64,000 nt of DNA from Citromicrobium sp. UBA3494 (GTDB lineage: Bacteria; Pseudomonadota; Alphaproteobacteria; Sphingomonadales; Sphingomonadaceae): NCBI GenBank assembly GCA_002377695.1, contig DFQH01000010.1, forward strand, positions 70,007 to 134,006. The letters are read 5' to 3'. A program made the translations under genes and the position numbers. Below are positions 1 to 10,088 of this stretch, piece after piece. Positions within the stretch are counted from its first letter, which is position 1. Every line of letters starts with the position of its first letter. Below the pieces are notes generated by a model. It was given only the letters and a program-made list of their open reading frames with translations, did no database searches and was not told where the DNA came from.

Positions 1-1
1 A

Positions 2-94
2 GTCGGCTCGCTCAGCCAGTCGGCCGAGGCGCTGCGGGTAACTGCCGCGACCCCGACCCGCTCCACATCGGTGGGCGGCGATTACGAAGGCTGA
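2..94 (+). CDS. C-terminal end of an unidentified protein (partial)
   Basis: An open frame runs in from the left edge and stops at TGA 92-94, giving 30 residues rich in Ser, Thr and Ala and ending DYEG. Codons are GC-rich at the third position, as in neighbouring genes, and a strong hairpin terminator follows 22 bases after the stop; together these support a true gene end. Too little is present to name a family. The Ser/Ala-rich tail could belong to many proteins, and I make no functional call. Confidence 0.4.
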   Translation, partial: VGSLSQSAEALRVTAATPTRSTSVGGDYEG

Positions 95-115
95 TCGCAG
101 CACGAAATGCATGCG

Positions 116-154
116 AAACGGGGCGGACCTCTATCGAGGTGCCGCCCCGTTTTC
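116..154 (+). terminator. Rho-independent terminator
   Basis: A left arm AAACGGGGCGG-ACCTC (116-131) pairs with GAGGT-GCCGCCCCGTTT around a 4-base loop, with one bulged C, and is followed by a short T tract (150-153). It lies between the gene ending at 94 and the ParA-like gene at 270, so it should end the upstream transcript. Confidence 0.85.
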
Positions 155-269
155 GTTTCTGCGCAGTCACCAACTGGATATGCCGGTTTTCGGGGCTTTT
201 CGATTGCAAGTCCGGTGCGAATGAAACACTGTCACACCTGCAGGTTCGACCAGGGAGAGCAGAACGCAG

Positions 270-1001
270 ATGGCAGTGGTTGCGGTTTACAGCGTCAAGG
301 GCGGGGTCGGCAAAACGACCTTCGCGGCCAACCTTGCGTGGTGTGCCGCGACGCAGTCCAGCAGGCGCACGCTATTGTGGGATCTGGATGCGGCAGGCGG
401 CGCGGGCTTCCTGCTGGGCGTCGACCCCAGGAAGAAAAAGCGCGCCACCAGCGTCATCAGCAAGGAACTGGACCCGGCAAAGCTCATCAGGAAGACCGGC
501 TATCCCCGGCTTGACCTGCTGCCTGCGGATGAATCGATCCGCGCGCTCGACATCCAGCTGGCCGAGATCGGCAAGAAGAACCGCATCGCCAGGCTCACCG
601 CCGATCTGATAAAGGATTACGACCGGCTGGTGCTCGACTGCCCGCCGGTTCTCAACGAGCTGTCCAGCCAGATCGTGCGGGCAGCCGACCTCGTCCTCGT
701 GCCGATCCCGCCCTCGCCCCTGTCCGCCCGCGCACTGGAAATGGTGCAGGAGGAAGTGGAGGCAGCTGGCAAGAAGGCCCCGCCGATCATGCCCGTGTTC
801 TCCATGGTCGATCGCCGCCGCACGCTCCATCGCGAAGCCGTGGCGAACCACCCCGACTGGCCGGTTATCCCTGCGGCAAGCGCGATCGAGCAATGCGCCA
901 GCCAGCAGGCCCCGGTCGGTGCCTTCGCTCCGCGCAGCCCGGCACTGCGCGCGTTCAGGAAGCTCTGGACCGACGTGGAACGCAGGCTCGCCAAGGGTTA
1001 G
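270..1001 (+). CDS. ParA/MinD-like P-loop ATPase (orphan)
   Basis: A 243-residue ParA-superfamily ATPase. The deviant Walker A motif KGGVGKTT is at residues 10-17 and a hydrophobic strand ending LDCPP marks the Walker B/switch region. Such ATPases dimerise on ATP and position DNA or protein cargo. No parB-like gene or parS-like repeats lie nearby, so chromosome partitioning is not implied. A GGGAGA ribosome site precedes ATG 270. It resembles the second ParA-like protein at 5816-6742 (both begin MAV-AVYS-KGGVGKTT and share DLD..GGAGFLLG), so the two look like paralogues. The cargo is unknown. Confidence 0.88.
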   Translation: MAVVAVYSVKGGVGKTTFAANLAWCAATQSSRRTLLWDLDAAGGAGFLLGVDPRKKKRATSVISKELDPAKLIRKTGYPRLDLLPADESIRALDIQLAEIGKKNRIARLTADLIKDYDRLVLDCPPVLNELSSQIVRAADLVLVPIPPSPLSARALEMVQEEVEAAGKKAPPIMPVFSMVDRRRTLHREAVANHPDWPVIPAASAIEQCASQQAPVGAFAPRSPALRAFRKLWTDVERRLAKG

Positions 1002-1013
1002 CGGACGATAGAC

Positions 1014-1241
1014 CTAGGCGCCCCGGCCGGTCTTTTCCTGCAACGCGTCGATCCGCTTGGAAGCCTCCGCCTTGCTGAGCGCGGTGTCGAAGGCATCGGG
1101 CTGGCCTGCTTCTTCTGCCAGCGTCTTGAGGTAGCTGGCCTGCGCCCCGGTCATCGCTTCATCGCCCGTCGTCCAGTTCTCCGGCGCCTTCTCGGCATTG
1201 GACGTCGGCTCGGCCTTGGGGTGTTCGTTGATCGTTTCCAT
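1014..1241 (-). CDS. DUF3072 domain small protein
   Basis: A 75-residue soluble protein. After an acidic, Asn/Pro-rich lead, it carries the DUF3072 core: NWTTGDEAMTGAQASYL, then a Lys/Ala-Glu-rich helix with KAEASKRIDAL. The function of the family is not established. The start ATG 1241 has AAGGAG upstream. It converges on the ParA-like gene with only 12 bases between stops. A GGAAC-N17-CGTT box at 1264-1289 suggests control by the general stress sigma factor EcfG, which fits a small stress-type protein. Confidence 0.85.
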   Translation of the reverse strand: METINEHPKAEPTSNAEKAPENWTTGDEAMTGAQASYLKTLAEEAGQPDAFDTALSKAEASKRIDALQEKTGRGA

Positions 1242-1263
1242 CAGTAGGTCTCCTTGGCTCCCT

Positions 1264-1289
1264 AACGCGCATCGTTCCCTTTTCGTTCC
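1264..1289 (-). promoter_or_regulatory. EcfG-type general stress promoter for the DUF3072 gene
   Basis: On the minus strand GGAAC (1289-1285) is followed after 17 bases by CGTT (1267-1264). This matches the alphaproteobacterial EcfG consensus GGAAC-N16/17-CGTT exactly. The -10 element lies 23 bases before the start codon, leaving a short leader that contains AAGGAG. Confidence 0.6.
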
Positions 1290-1336
1290 GGCCGTACGGG
1301 CTGGCCTTGCCGGTCGCGCGCGCTATTAACCTGGTC

Positions 1337-2098
1337 ATGCCCGATCCAGTGACGACCAGCCCGGCACCGGCCGATACCGACCCGCCCGAGGGCGCGGCCC
1401 CCCCGATCCGCGCGCTGATCATCTTTCTGGCGGGAATGGCGCTGCTGCTGGCGCTCGATCTGGCCGGCGGGCCGACAGGCAGGATCGGGCAGGATCGCGC
1501 GGTCCAAAGCGCGCTGTCGGCAGGCGGCGAGGCCCTGCAATCGGTTGCCGATGGCGAGGGAAGCGATGGTTTTGCAGACGACACCCCGGGCGACGAGACG
1601 GGCGAGCGTATCGAACGCGCGCGGTCGGCGGCGTTCTTTCTCGAACAGGCGAACCTCGCCTGGCGCCGGGGCGATCCGCGAACCACGCAGCAGATAGAGC
1701 GCGAACAGGGCAGCGCCGCGCTGCTCGCCTTCCTGGGCAAGCTGTGGACACTGGGCTGGCTGCTGCTTCCCGTCGGCGCGATCGGCGCCCGGTTTTCCTG
1801 CCCGATGATGGATGGCCGCCACCCGCAATGGGCGCTCGTCTTCGGTGCCAGCAGCCTCGGCGTTTCGGCGGGGCTGATCGCGCTCGCGCTCGGCGTGCAC
1901 GGCCTTGGCGTCTCGGCGCCCTTCGTGCTTGCCCCGCTGGTCACGGCGATCGTGGTGCTCAACGCATGGCTGCTCGGCAAATTTGCGCGGCTCGATCGCG
2001 CGGCCACTTTGCTGCGTCTGGCGCCGATCCTCGTGATACTGGCGGCGGCCCTGCTGCTCGCACGTGAAGCGCTGCTGCGGCTCGCCATGCTCGGCTGA
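1337..2098 (+). CDS. Hypothetical integral membrane protein
   Basis: A 253-residue protein with one N-terminal membrane helix (about residues 24-43), a polar stretch of roughly 75 residues rich in Asp/Glu/Gly, then four to five hydrophobic helices to the C-terminus. No cysteine motif or catalytic signature is visible and I do not recognise a family. The frame stays open up to 1307, so a start ten codons earlier is possible; ATG 1337 was chosen because the extension looks non-coding. Neither start has a strong ribosome site. It lies upstream of the DUF3667 gene in the same direction (71-base gap). Confidence 0.6.
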   Translation: MPDPVTTSPAPADTDPPEGAAPPIRALIIFLAGMALLLALDLAGGPTGRIGQDRAVQSALSAGGEALQSVADGEGSDGFADDTPGDETGERIERARSAAFFLEQANLAWRRGDPRTTQQIEREQGSAALLAFLGKLWTLGWLLLPVGAIGARFSCPMMDGRHPQWALVFGASSLGVSAGLIALALGVHGLGVSAPFVLAPLVTAIVVLNAWLLGKFARLDRAATLLRLAPILVILAAALLLAREALLRLAMLG

Positions 2099-2169
2099 GC
2101 GGGACGCCAGCTTCTCTCTCGACCACATTCGCGTGGGTGCTAAAGACAGGCCCACGGGGGGCATGACGC

Positions 2170-3258
2170 ATGAGCGATATTCCGGACGCGATCGGTACGG
2201 CGAGCGAGGGCGGGCTCTATGCGCAGGCCGTTTCGAGTGAAACGGGCGCGGGCCCGGTGGACGAGACCGGCCATTTCGCGGAGCAGGCCTGCCTCAATTG
2301 CGGCACCGAACTGAAGGGCAGCCACTGTCATGCGTGCGGACAGAAGGCGCACCTGCACCGCACGCTGGCCGCAGTGGGCCACGATCTGGTTCACGGCGTG
2401 CTGCATCTGGACGGAAAGCTGTGGCACACGCTGCCGCTGCTCGCCCGCGATCCCGGCAAGCTGACCCGCCGCTATATCGACGGGGAGCGTGCCTACTTCG
2501 TATCGCCGATGGCGCTGTTCCTGTTCACCGTATTCCTGATGTTCGCCGTGTTCCAGGCGGTCGGGCTGACCGCACCGAGCGATCTGCAGCCCACGAACGC
2601 GAGCGAAGTGCGCAACGGCATGGAAGATGCACGCAGCGCACTGGTGGCAGAGCGGGACGACCTGGTGGACGCCCTGGAGAACGCCTCCGGCGCGCAAAGC
2701 GTGGCCCTGCGAGAGCGCTTGCGCGGCGTGGAGGACGAGATCGATACGATCGATACGGGCCGCGCAGTGATCTTCGGTGACGATACCGATGAAAGCCGCG
2801 CCAACATCTTCGTGGGCGCCGACAGCGGTGGCGCGCTGATGAAGAAGATCGGCAAGAAGTGGCGCGAGAACCCGGGCCTGATGCTCTACAAGCTGCAGGC
2901 CAACAGCTACAAGTTCAGCTGGCTGCTGATCCCGCTGTCGCTGCCCTTCGTGTGGCTGCTGTTCGCCTGGAAGCGCCGCTTCAAGGCGTATGACCACGCG
3001 GTGTTCGTCACCTATTCACTGTCCTTCATGTCGCTGATGTTCATCGCCCTGTCGCTGCTGGGCAAGGCCGGGCTGGGTGCGACATGGCTGTTCACCATCT
3101 TCGCCACCATCGCACCGCTGCACATCTATCGGCAGCTGAGGCAGGCCTATGGCCTGTCGCGCTGGTCCGCCTTGTGGCGACTGCTGGTGCTACTGGTGGC
3201 GATCTTCTTCGTGATGCTGATCTTCCTGCAGATCCTGCTGCTGCTCGGCGCGTTCTAG
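2170..3258 (+). CDS. DUF3667 zinc-ribbon membrane protein
   Basis: A 362-residue protein. Residues 41-57 form a zinc ribbon, CLNCG...CHACGQ (Cys 41, 44, 53, 56). It is followed by the DUF3667 signature region (HGVLHLDGKLWHTLPLL...RYIDGERAYFVSP) and one membrane helix. A charged, coiled-coil-like segment at about 145-205 separates this from three to four C-terminal membrane helices. The family is widespread and uncharacterised. ATG 2170 was chosen as the first in-frame start; a long polar lead of about 40 residues precedes the zinc ribbon. Confidence 0.85.
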   Translation: MSDIPDAIGTASEGGLYAQAVSSETGAGPVDETGHFAEQACLNCGTELKGSHCHACGQKAHLHRTLAAVGHDLVHGVLHLDGKLWHTLPLLARDPGKLTRRYIDGERAYFVSPMALFLFTVFLMFAVFQAVGLTAPSDLQPTNASEVRNGMEDARSALVAERDDLVDALENASGAQSVALRERLRGVEDEIDTIDTGRAVIFGDDTDESRANIFVGADSGGALMKKIGKKWRENPGLMLYKLQANSYKFSWLLIPLSLPFVWLLFAWKRRFKAYDHAVFVTYSLSFMSLMFIALSLLGKAGLGATWLFTIFATIAPLHIYRQLRQAYGLSRWSALWRLLVLLVAIFFVMLIFLQILLLLGAF

Positions 3259-3294
3259 CCGCGCACAAGCAGTCGGAGCAGTTCCGCAGCTACG

Positions 3295-3573
3295 TCAGTC
3301 CGTCCCGTCGAGATCGCCGTCCGTCGGCTGCTCGGCAGCTTCGTCCTCGGCCATTTCGTCGCGCATGTCGGCAGCGCCTTCGCTCACCTTGTCGCTCGCG
3401 ACGATCGCCGCATCCTCGACCTTTTCCTGCACGACTTCGGCATTGGCTGCCGTGTCGGCAGCGGCGCCTTCCACGAAGGCCTCGCCGTCTTTCTGCGTCT
3501 GTTCGGAGCAGGCGGCGAGCCCCAGCGAAGCGGCGCCAAGCGCGGCCAGCACAGCGATATTCGGGCGATTCAT
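3295..3573 (-). CDS. Small acidic lipoprotein
   Basis: A 92-residue protein with an N-terminal signal sequence ending in a lipobox-like LAACS. The rest is a helical, strongly acidic Ala/Glu/Asp tail, predicted to sit in the periplasm on a lipid anchor. A ribosome site (GAGGGAG) precedes ATG 3573. A good EcfG-like promoter box lies at 3606-3631, so it is probably a general stress gene. Its role is unknown; its low-complexity helical composition resembles small stress lipoproteins with no known enzyme activity. Confidence 0.75.
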   Translation of the reverse strand: MNRPNIAVLAALGAASLGLAACSEQTQKDGEAFVEGAAADTAANAEVVQEKVEDAAIVASDKVSEGAADMRDEMAEDEAAEQPTDGDLDGTD

Positions 3574-3605
3574 GGCAGGTACTCCCTCGGTGATCGAACT
3601 TTGTT

Positions 3606-3631
3606 AACCATCGGCCGCGCGCTGCGGTTCC
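3606..3631 (-). promoter_or_regulatory. EcfG-type promoter for the small lipoprotein gene
   Basis: Minus-strand GGAAC (3631-3627), 17-base spacer, GGTT (3609-3606). This differs from the EcfG consensus only at the first base of the -10 element. It is 33 bases upstream of the start at 3573. Confidence 0.5.
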
Positions 3632-3664
3632 CCCGCGATCACCAGCGAGCGGACCGGGCGCATG

Positions 3665-3699
3665 AAAAAAGCTCCGTCGGCGCTGGACCGACGGAGCTT
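3665..3699 (-). terminator. Rho-independent terminator downstream of ftsH
   Basis: A perfect 12-base stem, AAGCTCCGTCGG / CCGACGGAGCTT, with a 7-base loop. Reading leftward it is followed by six T (AAAAAA at 3665-3670 on the plus strand). It begins 34 bases after the ftsH stop codon. Confidence 0.9.
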
Positions 3700-3732
3700 C
3701 TCATATTTACCGGAAGAATGGCGGCGTAACCG

Positions 3733-5712
<1,980 letters not shown>

Positions 5713-5737
5713 TTGATGCGAGTCCTTTCCCCCACGA

Positions 5738-5765
5738 ATGTAGGGGCGGGCGGATGAATGACAAG
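5738..5765 (-). promoter_or_regulatory. RpoH-like heat-shock promoter for ftsH
   Basis: Minus-strand CTTG (5765-5762), 17-base spacer, CCTACAT (5744-5738). The alphaproteobacterial sigma-32 consensus is CTTG-N17/18-CYTATNT, so one position differs. It is 26 bases upstream of the ftsH start. Heat-shock control of ftsH is common. Confidence 0.5.
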
Positions 5766-5815
5766 TTTCGGTGGACGTGAGAGTTTTGCGGCTCCGTCAG
5801 CCGCACCGCGACTGC

Positions 5816-6742
5816 CTAGAAGCTGAAGGCGCGGCGGGCGAGGCCTTCGCTCGGCGTGGGCGCCGCGTGCGCGGCCTGCGGGGCCTCGGCACGGCGGATC
5901 GGGACGACTTTCGGGCTTTCCTCGCGCGGGGCCTCCGGTCGCTCGGCCTGCGGGCCGGGCAGCGCCCGCGTGCCGTCCGTCTGGCCGCCACCCGGCGGCG
6001 GGCCGGCGAGGCCCAGCTGCGCGAGCTTGGCTTCGAGCGCGGCGTGCAGATGCTCGAACCCCTGCGCGGCGGGCGACCAGTTGGCGAAGCTCGCAATCGG
6101 CTCGCGGCGTACCGCAACCTGTTCGACATAGGAGCTTTGCGGGATGACCGGCCAGTTGGCAGCCGCATTCTCGCGCACCCAGCGGTGCAGCTTGCGGCGC
6201 TTGTCGTACATCGAGAGCACGGGGAGCACGGGCGGGTGGCCCGGCCGCTTGGCAAGCTCTTCCTTGATGAAACCGAAGGCGCGCGCGGCCAGCGGCGAGG
6301 CGGGCAGCGGCACCACGATCAGGTCCGCCGCTTCCATGATCTGCTCGCTCACCTCGTTGATCATTGGCGGGCAGTCGAGCACGATCCGCGGATAGTCACC
6401 CTTCATGAAGTTGAGCATCTGCGCGAGGCGCTTCTTGGTGCCGATCCGGGCGAGCTGCACGGGCAGATCGCGCAGGGACTGGTCCGCACCGATCAGCGAG
6501 AGGCCATCGAAGCGCGTCGGCTCGATCAGGTCGCGCGGGGCGCGGGCATGATGGAAGGCGGAGATCGCGCGCTGCACCTTGCGCTCCTCATGGCCCAGCA
6601 GGAAGCCCGCGCCGCCCTGCGGATCGAGATCGAACAGCAGGGTCTGGTGACCGCCGCGCTGCGCGAAGCGCCAGGCGAGATCGACCGCCATGGTCGTTTT
6701 CCCGACCCCACCCTTCATGCTGTAGACGGCGATGACGGCCAT
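5816..6742 (-). CDS. ParA/MinD-like P-loop ATPase with disordered tail (orphan)
   Basis: A 308-residue ParA-superfamily ATPase with KGGVGKTT at residues 10-17, DLDPQGGAGFLLG in the switch I region and LDCPPMINE at switch II. The last 65 or so residues are Pro/Ala/Arg-rich and probably disordered, ending in RRAFSF; the paralogue at 270-1001 lacks this tail. There is no ParB partner nearby. It lies 103 bases upstream of ftsH in the same direction, but ftsH appears to have its own promoter. A cargo-positioning or regulatory role is family-level inference only. Confidence 0.88.
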   Translation of the reverse strand: MAVIAVYSMKGGVGKTTMAVDLAWRFAQRGGHQTLLFDLDPQGGAGFLLGHEERKVQRAISAFHHARAPRDLIEPTRFDGLSLIGADQSLRDLPVQLARIGTKKRLAQMLNFMKGDYPRIVLDCPPMINEVSEQIMEAADLIVVPLPASPLAARAFGFIKEELAKRPGHPPVLPVLSMYDKRRKLHRWVRENAAANWPVIPQSSYVEQVAVRREPIASFANWSPAAQGFEHLHAALEAKLAQLGLAGPPPGGGQTDGTRALPGPQAERPEAPREESPKVVPIRRAEAPQAAHAAPTPSEGLARRAFSF

Positions 6743-6895
6743 GGCGTGCGCTCCCTGTTACGCGAATCGGTTTCCGGTTTCCTGTTGCTCAGGTTAAACG
6801 AGCAGGGTTGCCAACACGCTACAAGCGCGCGAACCCGCCGCTATCCGGGGTGGGACACCCTTTCGGCAACAGGTTAACGCGCCTTTCGCACTTGC

Positions 6896-8059
6896 TCACA
6901 TGGAGCGGGCGATGAGCATCTTCATGATCTCGTTCGAGCCACCGAAAATGCGCGCAATCCGGGTATCCCGGTAGAGGCGGGCAATCGCATAATCGTTGAT
7001 GTAGCCGCTGCCGCCGTGCAGCTGCAGGCACTTGTCGACCACTTCGCTCTGCAGTTCGGTCAGCCAGTACTTGGCCATGCTGGCGGTCGCCACGTCCAGC
7101 TTGCCTTCCAGCAGCTTGGCGATGCAATCGTTCACGAACACGCGCGCGGCGGTGCCCCGCGCCTTCAGGTCGGCGAGCGTGAACTGGGTGTTCTGGAAGT
7201 CCCAGATCGTCTGCCCGAAGGCCTTGCGTTCCTTCACGAAGTCGAGCGTTACGTTGAGCGCGCGCTCGATCCCCTCCATCGCCTGTACCGCGATGATGAG
7301 GCGTTCCTGCGGCAGTTCGCCCATCAGCTGGTAGAAGCCCTTGCCTTCTTCGCCGCCAAGGATCGCGTCACCCGGCACGAACACATCGTCGAAGAACAGT
7401 TCGCTGGTGTCCTGCGCATCGAGCCCGATCTTGTCGAGTTTCTTGCCCCGCTGGAAGCCTTCGGCCCCTTCGGTCTCCAGCAGCACCAGGCTGATGCCCT
7501 TGTGTCGCTCGTTCGGGTCCGTCTTGGCGACGACGATCACGAAATCCGCGATCTGCCCGTTGGAGATGTAGGTCTTGGAACCGTTGATGCGGTAGCCATT
7601 GCCATCCTTCAATGCGGTGGTGGTGATCGACTGAAGGTCCGATCCCACGCCCGGCTCGGTCATCGCAATAGCGCTGACCAGATCGCCGCTGACGAGGCGG
7701 GGCAGATATTTCTTCTTCTGCTCTTCGGTGCCGTGGCGCACCAGATAGGGCAGGATGATGACGTTGTGCAGGCTGGCCGCGAAGCCTTCGACGCCCTTCT
7801 TGGACTGCTGGTCGATCACCACCAGATCGTGCCGGAAGTCGCCGCCGTGGCCGCCGTATTCCTCCGGCACCGAAACGCCCAGAAGCCCGGCCTCGCCCGC
7901 CTCGCGCCAGAACTCGCGCTCCACCTGTCCATCCTCGCGCCACTTGAGGACGCGCTTTTCGGGCACGTGCTTTTCGTAGAACTTGCCTACGGCATCGGCG
8001 AAGATCGAGATTTCCTCGTCTTCCATGAACTCGGGCTGCGGCACATCGATCACGGGCAT
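6896..8059 (-). CDS. Acyl-CoA dehydrogenase
   Basis: A 387-residue FAD enzyme that introduces the alpha-beta double bond into acyl-CoA. The middle domain has AMTEPGVGSDLQSI (substrate/FAD loop) and TYISNGQIADFVIVVAKT. The C-terminal domain ends with QLHGGSGYIND...RDTRIARIFGGSNEI, typical of medium/long and branched-chain acyl-CoA dehydrogenases. It is the last gene of a leftward cluster after the enoyl-CoA hydratase and CaiB-type genes, separated by 97 bases. That gap carries a 13-mer (8108-8120) also found before the hydratase gene. Exact chain preference cannot be read from the sequence. Confidence 0.95.
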   Translation of the reverse strand: MPVIDVPQPEFMEDEEISIFADAVGKFYEKHVPEKRVLKWREDGQVEREFWREAGEAGLLGVSVPEEYGGHGGDFRHDLVVIDQQSKKGVEGFAASLHNVIILPYLVRHGTEEQKKKYLPRLVSGDLVSAIAMTEPGVGSDLQSITTTALKDGNGYRINGSKTYISNGQIADFVIVVAKTDPNERHKGISLVLLETEGAEGFQRGKKLDKIGLDAQDTSELFFDDVFVPGDAILGGEEGKGFYQLMGELPQERLIIAVQAMEGIERALNVTLDFVKERKAFGQTIWDFQNTQFTLADLKARGTAARVFVNDCIAKLLEGKLDVATASMAKYWLTELQSEVVDKCLQLHGGSGYINDYAIARLYRDTRIARIFGGSNEIMKMLIARSM

Positions 8060-8107
8060 CTGGCAGTATCCTCTCGAATTTTATCGGCTTTGCGGCGAGA
8101 CTATCAA

Positions 8108-8120
8108 ATCGGTTGCGAAC
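8108..8120. promoter_or_regulatory. Candidate operator shared with the hydratase gene
   Basis: ATCGGTTGCGAAC occurs here, upstream of the acyl-CoA dehydrogenase. The same 13-mer with one change occurs in the opposite orientation at 10089-10101, upstream of the enoyl-CoA hydratase. The inner part (GTTGCGAAC) is nearly self-complementary, as expected for a dimeric regulator site. No binding protein is identified. Confidence 0.35.
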
Positions 8121-8156
8121 TGCAATGGACCTGATGGATCGGGCGTTGCGCCGCGC

Positions 8157-9305
8157 CTAGGAGACTGCCCCCGCCTCCCTCAGCGCGGCGATCTCGCCCG
8201 CATCAATGCCAAGGTCCGCCAGGATTGCGTCGGTATCGTCGCCCGGCATGGGTGCGGCATCGGGCGTTGCGGTGGCCGTGCCCGAATAGCGCGGCGCCGG
8301 GGCGGGCTGCGGCGATCCCGCCACATCGACGAAGGTCTCGCGCGCGATGTTGTGCGGATGCTCGCGCGCCTCGCTCATCGTCAGCACGGGGGCGTAGCAA
8401 ACATCCGAATGCTCCAGCGCCTCGTCCCACTCGGCGCGGGTTTTGCGCGCGAAGATCGCGGCCAGCTTTTCCTTCAGATCGGGCCACGCGGCGGGGTTCA
8501 TCTGCGCGTCGAACGCCGGATCGTCCGCCAGCCCCACACGCGCGCGCAGCTCGGCATAGAACTGCGGTTCGATGCTGCCGATGCTGACGAACTTGCCGTC
8601 GGCGGTTTCGTAGGTGTCGTAGAAATGCGCTCCTGTGTCGAGCAGGTTGGTCCCCGCCCCGTCGCGCCACAGGCCCTGGTTGGCCATGCCGTGGATCATC
8701 GCCATCAGCACCGCCGTTCCGTCGGTCATGGCAGCGTCGATCACCTGCCCTTCGCCGCCACGCGCCACGCTCAGCAATGCGGAGACCAGCCCGAAGGCGA
8801 GCATCATGCCCCCGCCCCCGAAATCGCCGACCATGTTGATCGGCGGGGTCGGCTTCTCGCCCGCGCGCCCGAAATGGGCGAGCGCACCGGCAAGCGCGAT
8901 GTAGTTGATGTCGTGCCCGGCATAGGGCGCGTATGGCCCGCTCTGCCCCCACCCGGTCATGCGACCGTAGACGAGCTTGGGATTGTCGGAGAGCAGCACC
9001 TCGGGCCCCAGCCCCAGCCTCTCCATCACGCCCGGGCGAAAGCCTTCGATCAGCCCGTCGGCGCTGGCGCACAGCTTGCGCGCCAGCGCGATGCCCTTCT
9101 CGCTCTTGAGGTCGAGCGCGATGGACTTGCGCCCCCGCGCGAGCACATCCTTGGTGGAGACCGGTTGCGAACCGCCGCGCCCGCCACTCGCCCGGTCCAC
9201 CCGGATCACTTCGGCGCCATGGTCCGCCAGCATCATGCCGCAGAACGGACCCGGGCCGATCCCCGCGAACTCGACGATGCGCAACCCGGAGAGCGGGCCG
9301 CCCAT
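8157..9305 (-). CDS. CaiB/BaiF CoA-transferase family protein, alpha-methylacyl-CoA racemase-like
   Basis: A 382-residue class III CoA-transferase fold protein. The start GPLSGLRIVEFAGIGPGPF followed by MMLADHGAEVIRVDR is the hallmark of the alpha-methylacyl-CoA racemase branch; further on are RKSIALDLKSEKG and LIEGFRPGVMERLGLGP. Racemases of this type interconvert 2-methyl-branched acyl-CoA epimers so that they can enter beta-oxidation. ATG 9305 overlaps the hydratase stop by one base (TAATG), giving translational coupling; the frame continues upstream but inside the hydratase gene. A transferase role cannot be excluded. Confidence 0.92.
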   Translation of the reverse strand: MGGPLSGLRIVEFAGIGPGPFCGMMLADHGAEVIRVDRASGGRGGSQPVSTKDVLARGRKSIALDLKSEKGIALARKLCASADGLIEGFRPGVMERLGLGPEVLLSDNPKLVYGRMTGWGQSGPYAPYAGHDINYIALAGALAHFGRAGEKPTPPINMVGDFGGGGMMLAFGLVSALLSVARGGEGQVIDAAMTDGTAVLMAMIHGMANQGLWRDGAGTNLLDTGAHFYDTYETADGKFVSIGSIEPQFYAELRARVGLADDPAFDAQMNPAAWPDLKEKLAAIFARKTRAEWDEALEHSDVCYAPVLTMSEAREHPHNIARETFVDVAGSPQPAPAPRYSGTATATPDAAPMPGDDTDAILADLGIDAGEIAALREAGAVS

Positions 9306-10066
9306 TACTTGCCCTTCCAGTTCGGCTTGCGCTTCTCCGCAAAGGCGGCGGCGCCTTCGCGGGCATCCTCGCTCGCAAAGACCAGCGGCGTCAGCTTCGC
9401 TTGCTCGTCCCAGCGCGATTCGAGGCTCCAGCCGCGCGATTCCTCGATGATCTGCTTGGATATCCGCACCGCCAGCGGGCCGTTGTCGGAAATCGCCCTG
9501 GCCAATTCCATCGCGCCGTCCATCACCGAGCCATCGGTGACCCGGTTGATCAGACCAAGATCGTAGGCACGTGCGGCGTCGATGAATTCGCCGGTCAGCG
9601 CCAGCTCCATCGCCACCTTGTGCGGGATCTGGTCCGGCAGCTTCATCAGGCCGCCCGCCGCTGCGGCGAGTCCGCGCTTGACCTCGGGAATGCCGAATTT
9701 CGCGCTGGCACTGGCGACCACCAGATCGCACGAGATCATCAGTTCCAGCCCGCCGGCCAGCGCATAGCCTTCCACTGCGGCGATGATCGGCTTGGCCGGG
9801 CTCTTCTGCGTCAGGCCACCGAAGCCGCGCCCTTCGACGAAGGGGGTCTCGCGGCGCAGGAAACCCTTGAGGTCCATGCCCGAACAGAAGGTGCCGCCCG
9901 CCCCGGTCAGCACGGCCACCCGCAGGTCGTCTTCGGCATCAAGCCGGTCCAGCGCGGCGGCAATGCCTTCGGCCGCGGCCTTGTTCATCGCGTTCTTGGC
10001 GTCGGGTCGGTTGATGGTGATGACCATCACGCCGTCCTTCACTTCGGTCAGCAGTTCTTCGCTCAT
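9305..10066 (-). CDS. Enoyl-CoA hydratase/isomerase family protein
   Basis: A 253-residue crotonase-fold protein. TINRPDAKNAMN near the N-terminus and GAGGTFCSGMDLKGFL form the oxyanion-hole region, followed by AAVEGYALAGGLELMISCDLVVAS. It hydrates or isomerises enoyl-CoA in acyl-CoA catabolism. ATG 10066 has a strong ribosome site (GGGGAGAG); an upstream start at 10096 is less likely. It is the first gene of a three-gene leftward cluster with the racemase-like and acyl-CoA dehydrogenase genes, suggesting breakdown of branched or isoprenoid-type acyl chains. Confidence 0.93.
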   Translation of the reverse strand: MSEELLTEVKDGVMVITINRPDAKNAMNKAAAEGIAAALDRLDAEDDLRVAVLTGAGGTFCSGMDLKGFLRRETPFVEGRGFGGLTQKSPAKPIIAAVEGYALAGGLELMISCDLVVASASAKFGIPEVKRGLAAAAGGLMKLPDQIPHKVAMELALTGEFIDAARAYDLGLINRVTDGSVMDGAMELARAISDNGPLAVRISKQIIEESRGWSLESRWDEQAKLTPLVFASEDAREGAAAFAEKRKPNWKGK

Positions 10067-10088
10067 GTCTCTCTCCCCACAAGTGGCT

